The position numbers and the translations under genes are program-made. Under the pieces are notes generated by a model. It was not told the origin of the DNA. It ran no database searches and was given only the letters and a program-made list of their open reading frames with translations. From positions 1 to 32,350 of the forward strand of contig CALFUK010000071.1 of assembly GCA_937929945.1 (NCBI GenBank): 32,350 nucleotides of DNA, read 5' to 3'. Source of the stretch: an uncultured Saprospiraceae bacterium (lineage in GTDB: Bacteria > Bacteroidota > Bacteroidia > Chitinophagales > Saprospiraceae). Positions 17,618 to 24,463 of this stretch are shown here, one piece after another (within the stretch, counting starts at the first letter, position 1; each line of letters starts with the position of its first letter).

Positions 17618-17719
17618 TGTTTTGTTTGTTTCATGATTACAATAGCTTTTGTAAGCAAAGCAATTCAAAGTTTGTTTTTAAATTGGTTAAAGGTTGGTTT
17701 GTGTTGCCAACCTTTTTTT
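17618..17719 (+). ncRNA. Candidate ~100-nt small RNA ending in an intrinsic terminator
   Basis: This stretch lies between a promoter-like element and a strong hairpin terminator. It has no convincing open frame and is unusually rich in T and TTTG repeats. Both ends are estimated: the start from the -7 box, the end from the T-tract. I do not recognise a known RNA family. A leader peptide or attenuated leader is the alternative, but no gene on the same strand follows for almost 1 kb. Confidence 0.35.
17689..17719 (+). terminator. Intrinsic terminator
   Basis: AAAGGTTGG (17689-17697) pairs perfectly with CCAACCTTT (17707-17715) around a 9-nt loop. A run of seven T (17713-17719) overlaps the end of the stem. 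This is the clearest rho-independent terminator in the window, and it has no annotated plus-strand gene in front of it. Confidence 0.7.
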
Positions 17720-17944
17720 ATGCCCTGAAGTTTGATGAAGTGATGCGCTATTGTGACAATTTGTTGATGCGGATAATTCCTCATGTGCTGTGTCAGCAAA
17801 AATTTAGAAGTCTCTGATCTTTCTTACTTTGTCTGTATGGCGGTGGCGTCTCTTTTTTTGATTTTCGCCCGTAGAGTGGCAGTGGGCTACTGCTTATTTG
17901 TTCTGCAGAGTTTTTTGGAAGCTTTTGTTCAGCAGCTACCTGAA

Positions 17945-18472
17945 TTAAAGAAACTCAAATGAATCTATGCTGAATCCGGTGAAACAGTCATCCGCACAAT
18001 TTTTAGGGAAGAAGCCACACAGATTCACGACTCCATTAGTTTCAGTTTCAAAGAATACGTTGTTATCTACTTCATTTACAGTCAGATACTCACCAGCGCA
18101 GGTATCATAAAGCTCATCAATTGTCACAGCCATGAGGCCTCGCTCATTGGTCCCTATCGCCATACCTTCTTCTAGGTAGCTGACATCAGTATTAATTCTG
18201 TCAAAGGAGTTTTCTCCAAAAGTGAACTCTTGGTAACTTCTTCGAACCACCTCACCTGATATGACTGTGATTATCGTTTCGCTGCCAAATCCGAATGCCG
18301 ATGATGATACCGAGCTATACGCATAGTCCTCGCCATTGTCATCTTTTAGATTTTGCCATGTCTTCAGGCTTTGCTCAAAAGCGTCATGCTGCTCACTGAC
18401 GGGAGACTTACTGCAGGAGATAATCAGACCGATCAGGACTATGCTCATGAATGTATGTAAACTCTTTCTCAA
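17945..18472 (-). CDS. Lipoprotein, DUF6174-like
   Basis: A 175-residue lipoprotein. The start is TTG at 18472, since the frame closes with TAA five codons further upstream. Starting there gives a proper signal (MRKSLHTFMSIVLIGLIISC) with basic n-region and a lipobox Cys at residue 20. The internal ATG (residue 9) would lack positive charge. The mature part has WQNLKDDNGEDYAYS followed by an ITVISGEVV strand, which resembles the DUF6174 pattern of a conserved Trp and YxYS before a beta sheet. Four further Cys lie in the C-terminal half and could form disulfides in the periplasm. Function unknown; the family assignment is moderate. Confidence 0.65.
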   Translation of the reverse strand: MRKSLHTFMSIVLIGLIISCSKSPVSEQHDAFEQSLKTWQNLKDDNGEDYAYSSVSSSAFGFGSETIITVISGEVVRRSYQEFTFGENSFDRINTDVSYLEEGMAIGTNERGLMAVTIDELYDTCAGEYLTVNEVDNNVFFETETNGVVNLCGFFPKNCADDCFTGFSIDSFEFL

Positions 18473-18692
18473 TTGTTTGATTTTTTAACGTGAATGCTTT
18501 CAGATGATTCATAGTATTTACTGCCAAGTCTATGAGTCATTGATCCGCCAATGAACGATATAAAAAGATAGACTTCAGGTAGGTGCTTTATAGTTGGTCA
18601 GGTGTCCCTAAAAAATCTAAATGGAATAGACATAAAACATAATCTCACAGACTCTTATTACATTAGAGGCACTTAAAATAATAAACACATAC

Positions 18693-20363
18693 ATGTCAGA
18701 TAAGAAAGTCATATTCGCCATGGAAGGCGTCACTAAGGTATATCCTCCGAGTAAGCAAGTGCTAAAGAATATTTGGCTCTCTTTTTACTATGGAGCTAAG
18801 ATTGGCGTCTTGGGTCTCAATGGATCTGGTAAGTCCAGTCTGCTGAAGATTATTGCTGGATTAGATACCAATTATCAGGGGAAAGTCACCTTCGATAAGG
18901 AATACAAGATCGGCTACTTAGCACAGGAGCCAGAGCTGGATGAATCCAAGACAGTAAAGGAAATAGTACAAGAAGGAGTGCAGCACATTGTAGATGTAGC
19001 AACAGCTTACGAAGACATCTCTAATAAGCTGGCAGAGCCTATGGATAATGACGCCATGATGAAGCTGATAGAAGAACAGGGCGAACTGATGGAGAAGATG
19101 GACTTTTACAATGCCTGGGAGCTGGATCATACGCTCGAAGTAGCGATGGATGCCCTCCGCTGTCCACCCGATGATGCGAAGGTGTCAGTCCTATCTGGTG
19201 GTGAGCGCAGGCGGATCGCGCTCTGCAGACTGCTGCTGAGTAAGCCCGATATCCTGCTGCTGGATGAGCCGACTAACCACTTGGATGCAGAGAGTGTACA
19301 CTGGCTGGAGCAGTTTCTCAAGTCCTTTCCAGGTACGGTCATAGCAGTGACTCACGATCGGTACTTCTTGGACAATGTAGCTGGCTGGATCTTAGAGCTG
19401 GATCGAGGAGAGGGCATTCCTTGGGAGGGTAACTATTCTACTTGGCTGGAGCAAAAGTCGAAGCGACTAGCGCAAGAGGAGAAAGCAGAGTCTAAGCGTC
19501 AGAAGATCCTGAAGCGAGAATTAGAATGGAGCAGGCTGGCGCCCAAGGCCAGACAGGCTAAAGGTAAGGCCAGGCTGAGCGCATATGATTCGCTCAGCGC
19601 ACAGGAAGCTAAAGAGAAAGAAGCAAGGCTAGAGATATTCATTCCCTCTGGTCCGCGACTTGGTGATGTTGTCATCGATGTAGAGAGTCTGACGAAGTCC
19701 TATGACAAGCGCATATTGATCGAGAATATGAATCTGTCAGTCCCTAAAAATGCTATTGTCGGAATCATCGGTCCTAATGGAGTCGGTAAGTCTACACTCT
19801 TCAGAATGGTGATGGGAGAGGAAGAGCCAGACAGTGGTAAAATAATCGTAGGAGATACGGTGCAGCTGGCTTATGTCGATCAGTCGCATGAAGACCTTAT
19901 ACCAGGTAAGACCATCTACGAGGTAGTGAGTAAGGGTAATGATATCATCCAAGTGGGTAATGCCGAGGTCAATGCTCGGGCCTACCTTAGCCGCTTCAAC
20001 TTTATGGGTGCTGACCAACAGAAGAAAGTGGATGTCCTCTCTGGGGGAGAGCGCAATCGTCTGCACCTGGCTATGACGCTCAAAGAAGGTGGCAATGTCT
20101 TGCTGCTGGATGAGCCGACGAATGATATTGATGTGAATACCCTGCGAGCGCTGGAGGAGGCCATCGAAAATTTTGCTGGCTGTGTGTTAGTTATTTCTCA
20201 CGACAGGTGGTTCATCGATCGATTAGCGACACATATCTTATCTTATGAGGATGATGGTCAGGTGGTATTCTATGAAGGGAATTTCAGTGCTTTTGAAGCG
20301 GCCAAGAAAGAGAGGCTTGGCGATGTAGCACCTAAACGTCCAAGATTTAAGAGCCTGTTGTAA
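18693..20363 (+). CDS. ettA: Energy-dependent translational throttle protein EttA (ABC-F)
   Basis: A 556-residue ABC-F ATPase with two nucleotide-binding domains and no membrane segments. The length is very close to E. coli EttA (555). Domain 1 has Walker A G41-LNGSGKSS, signature LSGGERRR and Walker B LLLDEPTNHLD. The linker (about 240-320) includes the basic P-site tRNA interaction motif helices (LKRELEWSRLAPKARQAKGK). Domain 2 has GPNGVGKST, LSGGERNR and LLLDEPTNDID. EttA binds the ribosomal E site and gates the first peptide bond according to the ATP/ADP ratio. All catalytic residues appear intact. It is monocistronic. Confidence 0.94.
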   Translation: MSDKKVIFAMEGVTKVYPPSKQVLKNIWLSFYYGAKIGVLGLNGSGKSSLLKIIAGLDTNYQGKVTFDKEYKIGYLAQEPELDESKTVKEIVQEGVQHIVDVATAYEDISNKLAEPMDNDAMMKLIEEQGELMEKMDFYNAWELDHTLEVAMDALRCPPDDAKVSVLSGGERRRIALCRLLLSKPDILLLDEPTNHLDAESVHWLEQFLKSFPGTVIAVTHDRYFLDNVAGWILELDRGEGIPWEGNYSTWLEQKSKRLAQEEKAESKRQKILKRELEWSRLAPKARQAKGKARLSAYDSLSAQEAKEKEARLEIFIPSGPRLGDVVIDVESLTKSYDKRILIENMNLSVPKNAIVGIIGPNGVGKSTLFRMVMGEEEPDSGKIIVGDTVQLAYVDQSHEDLIPGKTIYEVVSKGNDIIQVGNAEVNARAYLSRFNFMGADQQKKVDVLSGGERNRLHLAMTLKEGGNVLLLDEPTNDIDVNTLRALEEAIENFAGCVLVISHDRWFIDRLATHILSYEDDGQVVFYEGNFSAFEAAKKERLGDVAPKRPRFKSLL

Positions 20364-20553
20364 TTATTGCTCTTAAGCTACATAGTCACAACTGAAAAAA
20401 TCAGATCTAAGCTGCAATTGATCCAATTACTTCGGATATAAAAAATCCAAAAAGCATAGAAGGGTCAGAGACTAGATTGATCAATGGCTGTATTGTATCA
20501 CATAGATGTCGCAGATTTGCTTCGCTTGTGCGATAGTCTCACATTCCATAGGC

Positions 20554-21648
20554 TTACTCATGGCGGGATGCGATGCGCTTGAAGATACCTGCATTATCAT
20601 TCATGTTCGCGCTCATCAAGGCAGCGTAGGCTAGTGTGCCTTCAAAGTTGCTTAAGATTATTTTGATGATGGAAATGATTGGTAAGGCTAAGACGACACC
20701 TGCCACTCCCCAAAATGTACCGAAGAAGACTAAGCTGATAATAGCAAAGAGCGGATTAATATCCACCTTGTCACCGACAATTTTGGGTGTGATGAAATTA
20801 CCTTCTACTTGCTGAATAAAGAGATAATAGGCTAAGACTGCTATGGGCTGCCAGCTGGTGTCAGTGTTGGCAAATGCATATATGAATGGGAGCATGCCAC
20901 CGACTAAAGTGCCTACATAGGGAATGATGGCGAGAATGCCAGCTAGGGTGCCCCAGAAGATGGCGTAGTCAATGCCGATGAGTGACAGTCCAATGCTATT
21001 CAGCACGGATAGGATGACGACGACTAATCCCAGACCTCCAATGTATGATTGAATGGTGTCTTTGATTTTTCCCAGGGTCACTTTAAAGTCAGCACGTGAC
21101 GATTTCTCTGATTGATAGAGAATAAACTTACTGATACTCTTGCGGTAATACAGTAATAGGAAAGAGTATATAAGTGTCATGCCAAGTGATGTAAGGAAGC
21201 TGGTGGTGGATATTAGTCCTTGACCGATGTATTTTAGGGGGCCAGTAAGATTTGGGTCTTCAGTCTGCTTCATTAGCTCACCGCTTTCCAGCTGTATGAA
21301 TGGGATAAGCCCATTAATCTTTTTAAGCATTTGATCCAAGCCTTTAGTCATGTTGTCGCCAATGGATGGAAGTGACTCTAATATCGTCAACAGTTGATAA
21401 GAGAATAACGATGTAATGATCACAAAGGGTATGATGAGCGCCAGAAAGGAGAGGAATACAGATACCCCCTTCCACTTAATGTAATGATTGATCTTTGACT
21501 CTACAGGGTGGAGAAATACCGCCAAAAAAGTGGCAAATATAAATGGGATGATAATGGAGGAGCCAATTTTTAATAAATAGCCTACCCCGATCAGAATGAT
21601 CACACTGTAAGCTGCATTCCTTAGTCCATGATGATTGGGTTTCATCAT
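20554..21648 (-). CDS. AI-2E family transporter (PF01594-type permease)
   Basis: A 364-residue inner-membrane protein with about eight hydrophobic segments. The central amphipathic region before SLGMTLIYSFLLLYYRKS and the conserved C-terminal half (GTLAGILAIIPYVGTLVGGMLPF, then QQVEGNFITPKIVGDKVDINPL) are classic for the family. Members include the quorum-signal exporter TqsA and Na+/H+ antiporters, so the name does not establish AI-2 transport. It is the last gene of the six-gene stress-like cluster. Its ATG overlaps the stop of the preceding 93-aa gene by 4 nt (ATGA), showing translational coupling. Confidence 0.9.
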   Translation of the reverse strand: MMKPNHHGLRNAAYSVIILIGVGYLLKIGSSIIIPFIFATFLAVFLHPVESKINHYIKWKGVSVFLSFLALIIPFVIITSLFSYQLLTILESLPSIGDNMTKGLDQMLKKINGLIPFIQLESGELMKQTEDPNLTGPLKYIGQGLISTTSFLTSLGMTLIYSFLLLYYRKSISKFILYQSEKSSRADFKVTLGKIKDTIQSYIGGLGLVVVILSVLNSIGLSLIGIDYAIFWGTLAGILAIIPYVGTLVGGMLPFIYAFANTDTSWQPIAVLAYYLFIQQVEGNFITPKIVGDKVDINPLFAIISLVFFGTFWGVAGVVLALPIISIIKIILSNFEGTLAYAALMSANMNDNAGIFKRIASRHE

Positions 21649-21926
21649 GATCTGATTATCTTGAGTCCTGAGCTTATGAGATTATAATATGTTACTAAGC
21701 TTGATAAGTCGTTTTTGTCTAACAGTAGTTTGGCTACTTTTCCCAACAATGATTCTTTTGGAGAGGCACCATGAGACCTGGTGTTATACGGGTTGCTTGA
21801 AAACAAATTGATCTCTGGTAGCATGTCTTGGATTTCAAATTCATTAAAATTGGATTTGAGATTATATTCTGCGAGGTCTATCTCGCGCTGAAGTTTATTG
21901 ATTCTTTGTTCTATGATTGAATTCAT
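21645..21926 (-). CDS. Hypothetical 93-aa protein
   Basis: A small soluble protein with no signal peptide. The N-terminal third (about 1-35) is a predicted amphipathic helix rich in Glu, Lys and Leu. A Pro/Asn/Ser-rich linker follows, then a second helical region ending in a basic tip (LKIIRS). I do not recognise the family. It lies 8 nt after the Holin-X-like gene and overlaps the AI-2E gene by 4 nt, so it is clearly part of this operon. It may assist one of those membrane proteins. Confidence 0.65.
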   Translation of the reverse strand: MNSIIEQRINKLQREIDLAEYNLKSNFNEFEIQDMLPEINLFSSNPYNTRSHGASPKESLLGKVAKLLLDKNDLSSLVTYYNLISSGLKIIRS

Positions 21927-21934
21927 GATATATA

Positions 21935-22300
21935 TTATTCTGTATCTACAAGTTGTATCATCTTAGCTTCTAATGGATTGAAGATGAGCACTCTTCTTGC
22001 AAGATATATGATTGTCGCTATTAGTAGTAGGGCTCCAGCTGCACAGACACAGGCCAGAGGCCAGGATTCCATCCAAGTAGCTAAGAGAATAATGCTTAGT
22101 ATAGTAAGAATCAAACAGCTCAGCCCGATTAGAACCGCTAAAGTGGCAAATAAAATGGTCTTACCAATGACCTGCGTGCTATTCTGTAGCAGCTCAAGTT
22201 TCTTGATCTCCACCTGATTATTCACAATGGTTTTAACATAGTGAAAATTTTCGCCTGCCTGGCTTAATGGACTCTGGGCTGATTCTGATGTATGCTGCAT
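21935..22300 (-). CDS. Holin-X-type (phage holin superfamily III-like) membrane protein
   Basis: A 121-residue protein. The soluble helical N-terminus (about 1-45, VKTIVNNQVEIKKLELLQ) precedes two long hydrophobic segments at about 48-72 and 78-100 and a basic C-terminal tail. This pattern matches the putative Actinobacterial Holin-X/phage_holin_3_6 family. In Bacteroidota and other bacteria such genes commonly sit next to YtxH and CsbD genes rather than in prophages, so lysis is not implied. It starts 14 nt after the ytxH-like stop. Confidence 0.75.
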   Translation of the reverse strand: MQHTSESAQSPLSQAGENFHYVKTIVNNQVEIKKLELLQNSTQVIGKTILFATLAVLIGLSCLILTILSIILLATWMESWPLACVCAAGALLLIATIIYLARRVLIFNPLEAKMIQLVDTE

Positions 22301-22314
22301 GATACTGTTAATTT

Positions 22315-22653
22315 CTATGCGTTAGCTAATTTGGCTTTGGCTTTGTCAACGCCGCTTTGAAAATTATCGATTTTATTTTTAGATACTTCCTTAGCTTCGA
22401 CTAATGTAGTTTCTACGGAGTCTTTTATTTCAGATGCCTTTTCAGAACTTGCTTGGTACGCATCATTGACAAGAGATCTTCCACTATCCACTAATGCCTG
22501 TGATTGTTCTGCTACTGTATTCTTAAGCTCATCACTTTTAGATATGAGCAGGTTTACCATTTTTTGCCCTTTTTCGCTTTTGAGAAAGTAGGCTGCTGAT
22601 GCACCCGCTACTAAACCAGTTAGCAAAAGTAAGGTGCTGTTGTTATTTTTCAT
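22315..22653 (-). CDS. YtxH domain-containing protein
   Basis: A 112-residue protein. An N-terminal hydrophobic helix (about 7-24, TLLLLTGLVAGASAAYFL) is followed at once by KSEKGQKM, the YtxH signature. The remainder is a long Lys/Glu/Ala/Ser helix resembling apolipoprotein or LEA-type repeats (ASEKASEIKDSVETTLVEAKE). YtxH proteins are general-stress proteins in Bacillus and are membrane-anchored by the N-terminus. Their mechanism is unknown. It sits between the CsbD and Holin-X genes in the same operon. Confidence 0.85.
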   Translation of the reverse strand: MKNNNSTLLLLTGLVAGASAAYFLKSEKGQKMVNLLISKSDELKNTVAEQSQALVDSGRSLVNDAYQASSEKASEIKDSVETTLVEAKEVSKNKIDNFQSGVDKAKAKLANA

Positions 22654-22702
22654 TTTAATTATTTTTATGAGTTAGAAAAAATAGGGTTTGCATTTTCTTC
22701 AA

Positions 22703-22891
22703 TTACAAATTGAAGAAATCTTTAATTTCATCTTTAGTCTTACCTATTTTCTTTTGGATTTTTCCTAACATTTCGTCTTCTTTACCTTCTTGATATGTGA
22801 AGTCGTCATCAGTCAGTTCAGCATATTCTTGCTTCAGTTTTTCTTTGACTATATTGATATTTCCTTTGATTTTATCAGCTAATTCGCTCAT
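22703..22891 (-). CDS. CsbD family stress protein
   Basis: A 62-residue hydrophilic protein, full length for the family. It contains the CsbD pattern KIKGNINIVKEKLKQEYAELTDDD and EGKEDEMLGKIQKKIGKTKDEI, two helices separated by an acidic turn. CsbD-type proteins are strongly induced in general stress responses (sigma-B in Bacillus; osmotic or phosphate stress in proteobacteria). Their molecular role is not known. It is 51 nt downstream of the DUF1328 gene and 49 nt upstream of the YtxH gene. Confidence 0.92.
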   Translation of the reverse strand: MSELADKIKGNINIVKEKLKQEYAELTDDDFTYQEGKEDEMLGKIQKKIGKTKDEIKDFFNL

Positions 22892-22942
22892 GGTTTTTTG
22901 ATTTTAAAATTTTAAAAAAAATGGATTTCTATATGGTGGTTC

Positions 22943-23107
22943 TTAGGCCTTACTGACTAATCTTCCAATTAAAGACACGACAAAAAGGATTAGGAATATG
23001 AAAAATACAATTTTGGCAATTCCAGCTGCTGCACCTGCAATACCTGAGAATCCTAATGCTGCCGCGATTAATGCTATAATAAATAGCGTGACTGTGGTTC
23101 TAAGCAT
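22943..23107 (-). CDS. DUF1328 small membrane protein
   Basis: A 54-residue protein read from the ATG at 23107. It starts [20 protein letters not shown] and continues [20 protein letters not shown] to a short basic end (GRLVSKA). Two hydrophobic helices flank a Gly/Ala turn, the complete pattern of the DUF1328/YtjA family. These proteins are usually 50-65 residues long and found with stress genes. It is easily missed because of its size. It is the first gene of the stress-like operon and follows a hairpin in the presumed leader. Confidence 0.88.
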   Translation of the reverse strand: MLRTTVTLFIIALIAAALGFSGIAGAAAGIAKIVFFIFLILFVVSLIGRLVSKA

Positions 23108-23140
23108 GATGTTATAATGTTTAATGTTAAAAAATAGATT

Positions 23141-23188
23141 GGAAGTTTGTAGTTATTGGCGTTTTGCTATTAATTAAACTAAACTTCC
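23141..23188. promoter_or_regulatory. Bulged 12-bp inverted repeat upstream of the stress-like operon
   Basis: GGAAGTTT (23141-23148), a 2-nt bulge (GT) and AGTT (23151-23154) pair with AACT (23177-23180) and AAACTTCC (23181-23188). It lies 33 nt upstream of the DUF1328 start. It could be a leader-RNA hairpin or an operator. No T-tract follows on the minus strand. Confidence 0.4.
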
Positions 23189-23370
23189 TATGTATGCAGA
23201 CTATACCGCTGTGCCTTGAGGAAGTTCGATTTGGATGAGAATTAAATAAAATAAGTACACAAAGTACTGTTATGACTGCGGCATCGGGAGAGGTTATCTA
23301 GCTCTATGATTGCTCACAGATACATCGCCTCAGAAAAAGCTAAACATAGAGGTTTAAGTATAAATGACAA

Positions 23371-23411
23371 GATGATAGTATTGCTATTATACATAATAGT
23401 ATGTATATTTA
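23371..23411 (+). promoter_or_regulatory. Promoter-like element with palindrome in its spacer
   Basis: ATTG (23380-23383), 20 nt, then TATATTTA (23404-23411) resemble the Bacteroidota -33/-7 pair, with one mismatch in the -7 box. The spacer contains the perfect palindrome CTATTAT-AC-ATAATAG (23384-23399), placed where a repressor would block the promoter. The left part (23371-23387) is the 17-nt motif shared with the site before the SulP gene. The 43-aa frame starts 32 nt further on. Confidence 0.45.
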
Positions 23412-23442
23412 GGCTATTAAGTAACCTTAAAATTCAACGCTT

Positions 23443-23574
23443 ATGTTTATCATGCAATCGATTTTTTTGGTCCTTTCTTTCACCTTCAAGATATTGACCT
23501 TGGGTGCCTTATTATACGGCATTATGAAGACCTTAGACTACTTCGTCGGATATAAGAAGTCTTGTGAAGGATAG
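23443..23574 (+). CDS. Candidate 43-aa membrane peptide
   Basis: ATG to TAG frame of 43 residues (MFIMQSIFLVLSFTFKILTL, then GALLYGIMKTLDYFVGYKKSCEG). One long hydrophobic helix (about 3-27) is followed by a basic/aromatic tail, the usual look of a single-pass small membrane protein. I do not recognise a family. Support comes from the promoter-like element with palindrome just upstream and from the sensible gap to the next gene. There is no clear ribosome-binding site, which is normal here. It could be chance. Confidence 0.4.
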   Translation: MFIMQSIFLVLSFTFKILTLGALLYGIMKTLDYFVGYKKSCEG

Positions 23575-23609
23575 CTTACTGATAGTTATTTGCTTCTATC
23601 TCTCTTAGC

Positions 23610-23996
23610 TTACTTCAGTCGGTCACTGATGTATTCTATTTTAGTTTTACCATGAGGTGTTGGTTTGCCCTCTTTATCAAGATTCACCATGGTGATGTTA
23701 TCGATGGTGATGATGATCTCTCTGGTCATCATATTACGCACCTCGCACTTCAGGGTCACTGATGTTCGACCAAATTTGATTGCTTCTATTCCTATTTCGA
23801 TGATCTCGCCTTCATAGGCGCTCGACATAAAGTTGATCTCAGTCATACCTTTGGTGACGATGTATTGATTTTCCAGTTGTACGATAGTATATAAAGCTGC
23901 CTCTTCATCAATCCAGGCTAATAATTTACCACCGAAGAGTGATTTGTTGGGATTTAAGTCTTCAGGTTTGATCCATTTTCGCGTGTGAAAATTCAT
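23610..23996 (-). CDS. Hot-dog fold acyl-CoA thioesterase (YciA/ACOT-like)
   Basis: A 128-residue protein from the ATG at 23996, beginning MNFHTRKWIKPEDLNPNKSL. The frame stays open upstream to a GTG at 24083, but that would add 29 residues unlike the family, so I prefer the ATG. Family marks are NPNKSLFGGKLLAWIDEEAALY, where the Gly-Gly and acidic residue sit in the hot-dog helix, and FMSSAYEGEIIEI with the strand VTLKCEVRNM. These thioesterases cleave acyl-CoAs in the cytoplasm, usually as oligomers. Substrate chain length is not predictable here. Confidence 0.83.
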   Translation of the reverse strand: MNFHTRKWIKPEDLNPNKSLFGGKLLAWIDEEAALYTIVQLENQYIVTKGMTEINFMSSAYEGEIIEIGIEAIKFGRTSVTLKCEVRNMMTREIIITIDNITMVNLDKEGKPTPHGKTKIEYISDRLK

Positions 23997-24143
23997 ACAT
24001 ATATCTTTAAGATGAACATCGCTGATCTCAGCTACTGCTCCGTGACGAATGATTCGGTAATGCTTTTCAGGGGGCGGATCCACTGCTCAGCCGTCCGTTG
24101 AGAATGTAAATCTAATATTATTAAATTCTCCGATCATGATGAC

Positions 24144-24463
24144 TTAAATGAGTTTCATGCGCTCATTGCGCCCTTTTAGTGAGACCATGAAGGTAGCGCC
24201 TGTTCCTCCAGAGTCGTCCTCTTTTCAAGTACATAATTTACTGTGGCCATGGGTGGGATATCGATTGTCTTGTCCAAAAAAAAGCGGCGCGCCACTGCTC
24301 CATCAGAATCATAACAATCTACCTTTGTAACAGATAATGACTCTGTATAGCTCGTGTTTCTAATACGCAGTGTCGCAGCTAAGAGGGATATCTTTAACGG
24401 AGCCCCTTTCCGTGATGATCGTTTGGAGACGCATTGAGCACTTAATTCTAAGGCTACAGCCAC
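24144..24463 (-). pseudogene. DUF3124 family gene, frameshifted
   Basis: The minus-strand frame from GTG 24463 reads LAATLRIRNTSYTESLSVTK and later IDIPPMATVNYVLEK, which is the DUF3124 pattern. It then runs into an unrelated tail and stops at 24176. In the -1 frame the family's C-terminus continues at once: EDDSGGTGATFMVSLKGRNE, ending at TAA 24144-24146. The shift falls at a run of four A on the coding strand (24222-24225 on plus); one more A would restore EKEDDSGG. The N-terminus also lacks the signal peptide usual in the family. The GTG overlaps the corA stop. Either a recent frameshift, a read error in a homopolymer, or less likely programmed frameshifting. Confidence 0.7.

Larger units (their letters stand above)
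17468..17944. other. 477-nt gene-poor region with candidate small transcript
   Basis: No convincing protein gene lies here. From left to right it holds the perfect palindrome AATTTTG-TGT-CAAAATT, a promoter-like pair on the plus strand, an intrinsic terminator, and then sequence with no clear feature apart from GCAGT-GGGCT-ACTGC (17879-17893). A 66-codon frame at 17617-17817 starts at TTG, spans the terminator hairpin and resembles nothing known. I do not call it as a gene. Confidence 0.55.
23108..23442. other. 335-nt intergenic region upstream of the stress-like operon
   Basis: It holds the bulged inverted repeat near the DUF1328 gene, about 190 nt in which I see nothing definite, then the palindrome/promoter-like element at 23371-23411. 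A 63-codon frame at 23306-23497 crosses that element and ends inside the next small frame; I do not regard it as a gene. Confidence 0.5.

Noticed and set aside
17741-17770. Direct repeat GATGCG spaced by about 20 nt
   Set aside because: Only two six-base copies; not enough for a repeat array or attachment site.
17617-17817. 66-codon frame starting at TTG
   Set aside because: It runs through a strong terminator hairpin and has no recognisable family.
21935-22300. Holin-like gene as evidence of a prophage
   Set aside because: No other phage genes are present, and the Holin-X family is common in stress-type operons with YtxH and CsbD.
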